This document shows positions 1 through 7,102 of a stretch of 7,102 nucleotides of DNA, piece after piece. Origin of the DNA: Bacteroidales bacterium (GTDB lineage Bacteria > Bacteroidota > Bacteroidia > Bacteroidales > P3). Below the pieces are notes generated by a model. It did not search any database. It saw nothing but the letters and a program-made list of their open reading frames with translations, and was not told the DNA's origin. The translations under genes and the position numbers were made by a program. The stretch covers positions 1 through 7,102 of the forward strand of contig JAGNRX010000056.1 in NCBI GenBank assembly GCA_017988355.1. The letters are read 5' to 3'. The number at the start of each line of letters is the position of its first letter. Positions within the stretch are counted from its first letter, which is position 1.

Positions 1-2613
<2,613 letters not shown>

Positions 2614-2646
2614 TTAAATACAATATTATAAATATGAATAAGCGTG

Positions 2647-2654
2647 CAAAATTA
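2647..2654 (-). promoter_or_regulatory. Putative -7 box of the alaS promoter
   Basis: The minus strand reads TAATTTTG, an exact match to the Bacteroidota primary-sigma -7 consensus TAnnTTTG. It lies about 55 bases upstream of the alaS ATG. No clear -33 TTTG box is visible at the expected distance, so the call rests on one short motif in AT-rich DNA. Confidence 0.4.
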
Positions 2655-2697
2655 GTGAAATTATACGTTATATTTTTAGTTAAAGGAGAAAAAACAC

Positions 2698-2705
2698 TAT
2701 TTTTG
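2698..2705 (+). promoter_or_regulatory. Putative -7 box for the small membrane protein gene and mutL
   Basis: TATTTTTG matches TAnnTTTG and lies about 40 bases upstream of the ATG at 2747, giving a short, AT-rich leader. The -33 region is weak. The box faces away from the alaS -7 box, so this 154-base spacer probably serves both directions. Confidence 0.4.
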
Positions 2706-2746
2706 CAATAATATTATTTATCCAATTACTTTTAAATTTAAATATT

Positions 2747-3016
2747 ATGGCATTCTTTCAAACCAGAAAACCACGAAAATTTGAGTATAAACCAAGGTTT
2801 TATGACCCTCAGAAGGAAGAGTTAGAGCAACTAAAAGCTAAGTATGGCGAAATTGAAGGTACTTCATATAAAAGAAGAATAGACTTCCGTCAAGCAATGA
2901 ATGATAAGAAAAATGATATAATTCGTAAGCCAATTCCAGCATCTAAAATAATAATTGTGGCTTCTATTCTTATGGCTGCAATCTATTTTCTCTTAACTTA
3001 CATTGAAAAGTGGTAG
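2747..3016 (+). CDS. Small conserved-type protein with one C-terminal membrane helix, upstream of mutL
   Basis: The 89-residue product is highly charged in its first 65 residues (KPRKFEYKPRFYDPQKEE, then Lys/Arg/Glu-rich sequence) and ends in a single hydrophobic segment at about 67-86, followed by EKW. This is the layout of a tail-anchored inner-membrane protein with its soluble part probably cytoplasmic. I recall similar small proteins next to mutL in other Bacteroidales, sometimes mislabelled as a riboflavin synthase subunit; nothing here supports an enzymatic role. Function is unknown. The gene ends in TAG, 4 bases before the mutL ATG, so the two are almost certainly co-transcribed and perhaps translationally coupled. 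The start is the first ATG after the -7 box, without a Shine-Dalgarno sequence. Confidence 0.85.
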   Translation: MAFFQTRKPRKFEYKPRFYDPQKEELEQLKAKYGEIEGTSYKRRIDFRQAMNDKKNDIIRKPIPASKIIIVASILMAAIYFLLTYIEKW

Positions 3017-3020
3017 GAAA

Positions 3021-4880
3021 ATGACTAATATTATTAAACTCCTACCCTCAAACATATCTAACCAAATTGCAGCTGGTGAAGTTGTTCAAAGACCAGCCTC
3101 TGTTGTAAAAGAACTAATTGAAAATGCAATTGATGCAAAAGCCACCCATATTCAGCTAATTGTTAAGGATGCAGGCAGAACCCTAATCCAAATAATAGAT
3201 AACGGCTCAGGAATGAGTGAGGATGACGCCTTAATTTCTTTTGAACGCCATGCAACTTCCAAAATCACAACAAGTCAAGACCTATTCCAAATAAAGACAA
3301 TGGGATTTAGGGGTGAAGCACTTGCCTCCATAGCTGCTATTGCCCATGTTGAGATGAGAACAAAAAAGGAAGATGATGAACTTGGTAACCTAATCCTTAT
3401 GGAGGGAAACGAGTGCAAGGATAAACATCATATATCTTGCCCATCAGGGACTTCAATTGCTGTTAAGAACTTATTTTACAATGTTCCTGCAAGAAGAAAC
3501 TTCCTTAAATCGGACACTGTGGAGAACAATCACATCCTTAATGAGTTTCTCAACACTGCACTAATTCATAATGATATTGCTTTCACATATTATAATAATG
3601 ATAAGCTTATTCACAAACTTGAAAAGCAAAACCTAAAGAAGAGGATAATCGATTTGTTTGGTAAGTCATTTAATGAAAGACTTCTACCAATTGAAGAGGA
3701 GTTGAATTCTATCAAGATATCAGGATTTATTGTTAAGGCTGAATACGCAAAGAAAAACAAAAGTGAACAGTTCTTCTTTGTAAATAAGAGATTTATGCGA
3801 AATCACTACCTTGCAAATAGCATTGATAGAGCATATCAGGGTCTTATTCCAGAGAAAACCTACCCAGCTTTCTTTATTAATATAGAAATAGACCCAGAAA
3901 GTATTGATGTAAATATTCATCCAACCAAAACAGAGATTAAATTCTTAGACGATAAAGTCTTATATGCACTCCTTCACGCTGCAACAAAGAGGAGTCTTGG
4001 ACAATTCACACTTGCTGCCCAATTAGACTTTAATGCAGACAAGAACTTTGAGTTCACACCGCTTAGAGAGGGACAAATGATTGATATTCCTAAGATGAAT
4101 TTCGACCCAAACTTCAATCCATTTGACAATAGTGTAGAAAGAAAAGAGGAAAACCAAACACAATCATCATTTGACAACTCAAGCTCTTGGGCTAATATGA
4201 GTTCTAAGGGACAAAGTAATGATAACGATTTTTCATTTAAGAAGGAGAAACTTGGCTATGGTTCAAGCATAAACATATACTCTGTTGAGGAAAATCTTAG
4301 TCAGAATCAAAACTATAACGACAAGCATCCTGAGGTTATTCAAGTTCAAAACAAATATATTATTACCAAGACCAAGAATAATATTCTAATCATTAATCAA
4401 GAGAGAGCCTCACAGAGGATTTTATTTGAGAAGTTTTCAAAATCACAATATGATGATATCTCTTGCCAACAACTACTCTTTCCCTACAATCATTTCTTTT
4501 CACCCTCCCTTACCTCACTCCTTTTAGAGCTTCTTTCAGAAATAAGGAAGTATGGCTTTATGATTGAATACCAAAAGGAAGGTAGTTTTAATATTACTGG
4601 CGTTCCAAACAATCTTACATCACAAGATGCTCAAATTGTTTTGGAAGACCTTCTTTATGAGATAAGTGATAATATGGATTCAGCCTCTCCAAAGCATTAT
4701 AAGGTAGCACTCTCAATGTCAAGACGCCTCTGCGTTAAGGAGGGTCAAACACTAAGACCAGAAGATATGCTTGGAATTGTTGGACAGTTGTTTTCATGTC
4801 AAAATTGTGAGATAACACCATGGGGAAAGAAGATAATCCACAAGATGGAGATTGAAGAAATTGATAGACTCTTCCAATAA
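3021..4880 (+). CDS. mutL: DNA mismatch repair protein MutL
   Basis: MutL links MutS mismatch recognition to strand removal, acting as an ATP-dependent dimer. The 619-residue product has the full N-terminal GHKL ATPase: NQIAAGEVV (13-21), KELIENAIDA with E31 and N35 (E. coli E29 and N33), DNGSGM (60-65), RHATSKI and GFRGEALASI (about 76-104). The transducer domain shows NVPARRNF, FFFVNKRFM and DVNIHPTKTEIKF. A polar Asn/Ser/Asp-rich linker spans about 340-435, then comes the dimerisation domain. In that domain the endonuclease motif DQHA(X)2E(X)4E reads NQERASQRILFE (459-470), keeping only the Gln and the last Glu; the region near the C-terminus reads SCQNCEITPWG rather than CPHGRP. I chose ATG 3021 because family proteins begin just before the IKLLPS-like sequence; a TTG 18 bases upstream would overlap the preceding gene. 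A weak AGGA lies only 2 bases from the ATG and overlaps the upstream TAG stop. Confidence 0.95.
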   Translation: MTNIIKLLPSNISNQIAAGEVVQRPASVVKELIENAIDAKATHIQLIVKDAGRTLIQIIDNGSGMSEDDALISFERHATSKITTSQDLFQIKTMGFRGEALASIAAIAHVEMRTKKEDDELGNLILMEGNECKDKHHISCPSGTSIAVKNLFYNVPARRNFLKSDTVENNHILNEFLNTALIHNDIAFTYYNNDKLIHKLEKQNLKKRIIDLFGKSFNERLLPIEEELNSIKISGFIVKAEYAKKNKSEQFFFVNKRFMRNHYLANSIDRAYQGLIPEKTYPAFFINIEIDPESIDVNIHPTKTEIKFLDDKVLYALLHAATKRSLGQFTLAAQLDFNADKNFEFTPLREGQMIDIPKMNFDPNFNPFDNSVERKEENQTQSSFDNSSSWANMSSKGQSNDNDFSFKKEKLGYGSSINIYSVEENLSQNQNYNDKHPEVIQVQNKYIITKTKNNILIINQERASQRILFEKFSKSQYDDISCQQLLFPYNHFFSPSLTSLLLELLSEIRKYGFMIEYQKEGSFNITGVPNNLTSQDAQIVLEDLLYEISDNMDSASPKHYKVALSMSRRLCVKEGQTLRPEDMLGIVGQLFSCQNCEITPWGKKIIHKMEIEEIDRLFQ

Positions 4881-4928
4881 AATACACAAAACGCCATATT
4901 AAATTATTAAAACAAAGAAGCATTTCAC

Positions 4929-5012
4929 TAAGATGGGCATCTTAGCTTACTGAGATGGGCATCTTAGCGTCTTGAGATGGGCATCTTAGCAGCGTGAGAT
5001 GGGCATCTTAGC
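4929..5012 (+). repeat. Four tandem 22-bp units: 18-bp palindromic core plus variable 4-bp linker
   Basis: The cores lie at 4929-4946, 4951-4968, 4973-4990 and 4995-5012. Copies 2-4 are identical, TGAGATGGGCATCTTAGC; copy 1 has A instead of G at its second base. The linkers ttac, gtct and agcg are unrelated. Copy 1 with the base before it forms a perfect 8-bp inverted repeat around GG (CTAAGATG-GG-CATCTTAG). In the other copies the changed base would form a G-U pair in a plus-strand RNA hairpin with a GGGC loop. The period of 22 is not a multiple of three, so a repeated peptide is excluded. Possible roles are a phased operator or iteron-like array, RNA hairpins shielding the mutL 3' end, or a dispersed genomic repeat. 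I do not recognise the unit. Confidence 0.95.
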
Positions 5013-5145
5013 AAAATGAAACAAAGAGATAGAAATTTAATGCTTTACTTTAATTATTTATTACTTTGATTCCTTAGTTTTCAATCTCTTATGCGCTTCT
5101 CTCATATTTTAATTCTTTTTTTCTTTACAATATGATTTTTAATTG

Positions 5146-5153
5146 TAATTTTG
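5146..5153 (+). promoter_or_regulatory. Putative -7 box upstream of the three-helix membrane protein gene
   Basis: TAATTTTG matches TAnnTTTG and lies about 75 bases before the ATG at 5229. Only a poor -33 candidate (TTTAC near 5123) is present, and the surrounding DNA is AT-rich enough for chance matches. Confidence 0.3.
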
Positions 5154-5228
5154 CTTTGTTGAAATGCTATTTGTCCTTGGTTTCAATATTCTTAATAAAG
5201 GACTTTTTAATAAACAAAATCTTAAACT

Positions 5229-5564
5229 ATGTTAGATAATAACTTGTATTTTACTATTCTATTAGTCTTATGCTTAGCTCTGCCATTTATAGCATCTCAT
5301 ATTTATATAAAAAGACTTTTAAATAGAACATCTGATATTGATATAATAAAAAATCATTATAATAAAAACAAAAGGATATTAACTATTATTGAATTAACTT
5401 TCGTTGGGTATTTGCTTATACGTGCTTTGATGACAATATTCTTCAAATCTATTAATTTCCCTTTTACAGAAACTAATACATACTTATTGATGATAATTGT
5501 AACTATAGGTTTCTTTTTTGCATTTAACAAGAGGAATTTATCGGTGAAAATATTAAAGAAATAA
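5229..5564 (+). CDS. Hypothetical small integral membrane protein, three predicted helices
   Basis: The product has 111 residues with three hydrophobic segments at about 6-26 (TILLVLCLALPFIAS), 49-71 (ILTIIELTFVGYLLIRALM) and 84-100 (TYLLMIIVTIGFFFAF). A Lys/Asn-rich loop separates the first two, and the C-terminus is basic (KRNLSVKILKK). No family motif is recognised and no function can be inferred. Its codons look more AT-rich than those of mutL, as often seen in lineage-specific genes. It stands alone: 348 bases after mutL and 74 bases before the next gene, which has its own -7 box. It starts at the first ATG in the frame and ends in TAA. It is probably a real gene because of its length, its regular membrane-helix pattern and the -7 box upstream. 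Confidence 0.65.
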   Translation: MLDNNLYFTILLVLCLALPFIASHIYIKRLLNRTSDIDIIKNHYNKNKRILTIIELTFVGYLLIRALMTIFFKSINFPFTETNTYLLMIIVTIGFFFAFNKRNLSVKILKK

Positions 5565-5585
5565 CATTATAGTATAATTTATTTG

Positions 5586-5593
5586 TATCTTTG
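5586..5593 (+). promoter_or_regulatory. Putative -7 box of the exported YD-like protein gene
   Basis: TATCTTTG matches TAnnTTTG and has the common Bacteroidota form, followed by TAGC. It lies in the 74-base spacer between the two genes, about 45 bases before the ATG at 5639, a usual leader length. No -33 TTTG box is seen. Confidence 0.5.
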
Positions 5594-5638
5594 TAGCTTA
5601 TATAAAGAATAGTAATTAATCTAATATCTTAGAGAGAT

Positions 5639-6697
5639 ATGTTGAAGACAAGAATATACCTATTATTTGCATTATTAATTAGCTCTGCTTTTTTACTTGA
5701 AGCACAAATTGTTCCAGTAACAACTATGGACTATGGTCTTATGGGTTACCCCCTAACAATTCGCTACCAGAAATATGCAACTGACACCAATTTTGCTCAA
5801 AAAGAACAGAAACAAAGCTTTATTGACGACTACCAAATGACCTTTAATGAGAATAGAAGATTGGTTCAAAGGCAACATTTCATTAGTGGAAATAAAGATA
5901 GATATACTGTTTTTACTTATGATAACGTAACTCGTGACCTTTTAAAGGAAGAGTTATTTGAGGCTAATGGTAAGATTGTTTCAACCATTAATCATAAATA
6001 CGGATATCTTGGAAGAGTTGAAGAGGTTATTACTGTTGAGTATCCAGCATCGCTTGGTGGTGCAAACAAAATGGTTAGCAAGCAAACATATAAATGGAAT
6101 CAAAAGGGACAGTTATCAGAGTATTCTGTTTATGGAGATTATGCCTCAAGAGAAAAGACTATTGAGTATTATTATGGACCACAAGATAGTTTGATTTACA
6201 CCCTAACTACTTATGGATTTAATAAGAACGTTGAGAAAACTACTTATAAGAGAGACTTTAAACATCATTTGATTGAGATGACAACTTTCAGAAACGATCA
6301 GCAAGTTAGGAGAGAAACCTATGACTTAAATGATTTATTCTTAGTTGTTGGAAAGAAAGTCTATAATGGTAAAAACAATCTAACCCTTTCCTATACCTAT
6401 ACCTACGATGAACATAACTATATGTTATCTGAAATAGCAAAGGATAAGAATAAGAAATGGGCAATTGAGTATTACTATAAGTATGAAAAGGATAAGTTCT
6501 TCAACTGGACAAAGAAGACAACCTACGATGGTTGGGAACCTAAGTACATTGAAACAAGAGCTATAACCTATTCAGATAAGGATCATTTCTATCAGGATTT
6601 GAGAGATGCAGACCAAAAGAAAGTTATTCTGGATAAAGGCAAAGCACCTGAAACTCTTAAATATCAAGAAGACACAAAAGGACGTTCTAACGAATAG
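5639..6697 (+). CDS. Exported protein with YD/RHS-like aromatic repeats
   Basis: The 352-residue product begins with a Sec signal peptide: basic MLKTR, a hydrophobic core (IYLLFALLISSAFLL), then a likely cleavage at EA|QIVP near residue 22, with Gln at +1 as is common in Bacteroidota. There is no lipobox Cys, so it should be periplasmic or surface-exposed rather than a lipoprotein. The mature part is dominated by short strands with aromatic pairs and loops: FTYDN (92-96), YKWNQKGQL (151-159), EYYYG (176-180), YTYTYDEHNYMLSE (252-265), EYYYKYEKDKFFNWTKKTTYDG (277-298). These resemble degenerate YD or RHS-type repeats. No toxin tip, catalytic motif or type IX sorting domain is visible. The start is preceded by purine-rich AGAGAGAT. 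The ending is TAG within a duplicated 18-nt segment. Role unknown; a cell-envelope protein is the likeliest reading. Confidence 0.85.
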   Translation: MLKTRIYLLFALLISSAFLLEAQIVPVTTMDYGLMGYPLTIRYQKYATDTNFAQKEQKQSFIDDYQMTFNENRRLVQRQHFISGNKDRYTVFTYDNVTRDLLKEELFEANGKIVSTINHKYGYLGRVEEVITVEYPASLGGANKMVSKQTYKWNQKGQLSEYSVYGDYASREKTIEYYYGPQDSLIYTLTTYGFNKNVEKTTYKRDFKHHLIEMTTFRNDQQVRRETYDLNDLFLVVGKKVYNGKNNLTLSYTYTYDEHNYMLSEIAKDKNKKWAIEYYYKYEKDKFFNWTKKTTYDGWEPKYIETRAITYSDKDHFYQDLRDADQKKVILDKGKAPETLKYQEDTKGRSNE

Positions 6698-6721
6698 TCT
6701 TTAACGTTCTAACAAATAGTC
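6682..6721 (+). repeat. Direct repeat of 18 nt at 22-bp spacing across a stop codon
   Basis: ACGTTCTAACGAATAGTC at 6682-6699 recurs as ACGTTCTAACAAATAGTC at 6704-6721, with 17 of 18 bases equal and the 4-base linker ttta between them. The first copy includes the last codons and TAG stop of the exported-protein gene; the second lies wholly in the convergent spacer before recN. The unit is not palindromic. It looks like a small tandem duplication. Confidence 0.85.
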
Positions 6722-6745
6722 AGAGAAATCTCTTTGAATAGAAAT

Positions 6746-7102
6746 TTAATCTAATAATTCTTTTGCAAGACTAAGAGCTGAAGAGGATATATTCCCATTT
6801 GAAATAAGGGATGCTATTTCTTTTATTCTTTCTTCTTCACTTAGCAAGCTCATTTCCGAATAAGTGGAATCTTGGGTTAGGCTCTTATATACCTTGAAAT
6901 GATACTTTGATTTGGCTGCAATTTGAGCAAGATGTGTTATCGCAATCACTTGGTGCTTACTGCTCATCTCTCTCATAATCTCTCCAACCTTAGATCCAAT
7001 ATCACCACTAACGCCAGCATCTATCTCATCAAAGATAATAGTAGGCATTGAGTGTTTCTTGCTTAAGACAGCTTTTAGAGCAAGCATAAGGCGTGAAAGT
7101 TC
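6746..7102 (-). CDS. recN: DNA repair protein RecN, C-terminal 118 residues
   Basis: RecN is an SMC-like ATPase acting early in double-strand-break repair. Only the C-terminal ATPase half is in the window; the rest of a roughly 550-residue protein lies beyond 7102. Visible motifs are the end of the ABC signature (ELSRLMLALKAVL), Walker B TIIFDEIDAGVSG with the D-loop GDIG, and the switch His in AITHLAQIAA. The Walker B and switch segment is typical of RecN rather than RecF or SbcC. The frame is open from the edge to TAA at 6746-6748. It is convergent with the exported-protein gene, with 48 bases between the two stops and no convincing terminator. The partial sequence looks intact. Confidence 0.93.
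   Translation of the reverse strand, partial: ELSRLMLALKAVLSKKHSMPTIIFDEIDAGVSGDIGSKVGEIMREMSSKHQVIAITHLAQIAAKSKYHFKVYKSLTQDSTYSEMSLLSEEERIKEIASLISNGNISSSALSLAKELLD

Larger units (their letters stand above)
4881..5228. other. Gene-free spacer between mutL and the three-helix membrane protein gene
   Basis: These 348 bases hold no convincing reading frame or tRNA. They contain the tandem palindromic array at 4929-5012, then about 215 bases of strongly AT-rich DNA with a T-rich tract near 5107-5125 and a -7 box at 5146-5153. No standard hairpin-plus-T-run terminator directly follows mutL. Confidence 0.7.

Noticed and set aside
3003..3020. Longer mutL start at TTG 3003
   Set aside because: It would overlap the end of the upstream gene and add residues KSGRK not expected in MutL; ATG 3021 gives the usual N-terminus just before the IKLLPS-like sequence.
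3720..4923. Minus-strand open frames within mutL (3720-3920, 3974-4177, 4735-4923)
   Set aside because: They are antisense to well-conserved MutL sequence and have no recognisable product.
4929..5012. CRISPR array
   Set aside because: The linkers are 4 bases, far too short for spacers; the 18-bp cores are shorter than usual repeats, and no cas gene is present.
5958..6194. Plus-strand 78-codon frame inside the exported-protein gene
   Set aside because: It is an alternative frame of a gene with a clear signal peptide and regular repeats, and has no support of its own.
6721..6736. Bidirectional terminator between the exported-protein gene and recN
   Set aside because: The inverted repeat AGAGA-AA-TCTCT has arms of only 4-5 bases, a loop too small to close fully, and no T-run in either direction.
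5029..6750. Thirteen-base sequence ATAGAAATTTAAT shared by two spacers (5029-5041 and 6738-6750)
   Set aside because: It is very AT-rich, the second copy overlaps the recN stop codon, and nothing around it extends the match; chance is likely.

Overview
The window looks like chromosomal DNA of a member of the Bacteroidota, probably Bacteroidales. The evidence is AT-rich spacers, several promoter -7 boxes of the Bacteroidota form TAnnTTTG, start codons mostly without Shine-Dalgarno sequences, and Bacteroidota-type AlaRS and MutL sequences. The genus cannot be set from this window alone.

Layout: (1) 1-2592, minus strand: alaS, alanyl-tRNA synthetase, nearly full length and lacking only its last few codons at the window edge. 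It carries one in-frame TAG at codon 125 (2218-2220). The reading frame is otherwise open and conserved on both sides. (2) 2593-2746: a short divergent promoter region with one -7 box per direction. (3) 2747-4880, plus strand: a two-gene unit of a small protein with one C-terminal membrane helix, followed after 4 bases by mutL (mismatch repair). The C-terminal endonuclease motif of MutL is degenerate. (4) 4881-5228: a gene-free spacer holding four tandem 22-bp units, each an identical or near-identical 18-bp palindromic core plus a 4-bp linker that differs every time. (5) 5229-5564: an unrecognised three-helix membrane protein. (6) 5639-6697: an exported protein with a signal peptide and YD/RHS-like aromatic repeats, behind a good -7 box; its stop codon lies in an 18-nt sequence repeated 22 bp downstream. 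(7) 6746-7102, minus strand: the 3' end of recN (DNA repair ATPase), convergent with the previous gene.

The recognised genes are housekeeping (translation, mismatch repair, double-strand-break repair), and no defence or mobile gene is visible. The two points that most deserve a second look are the amber codon inside an essential synthetase gene and the palindromic array after mutL, whose identical cores and unrelated linkers are not what simple tandem duplication would produce.
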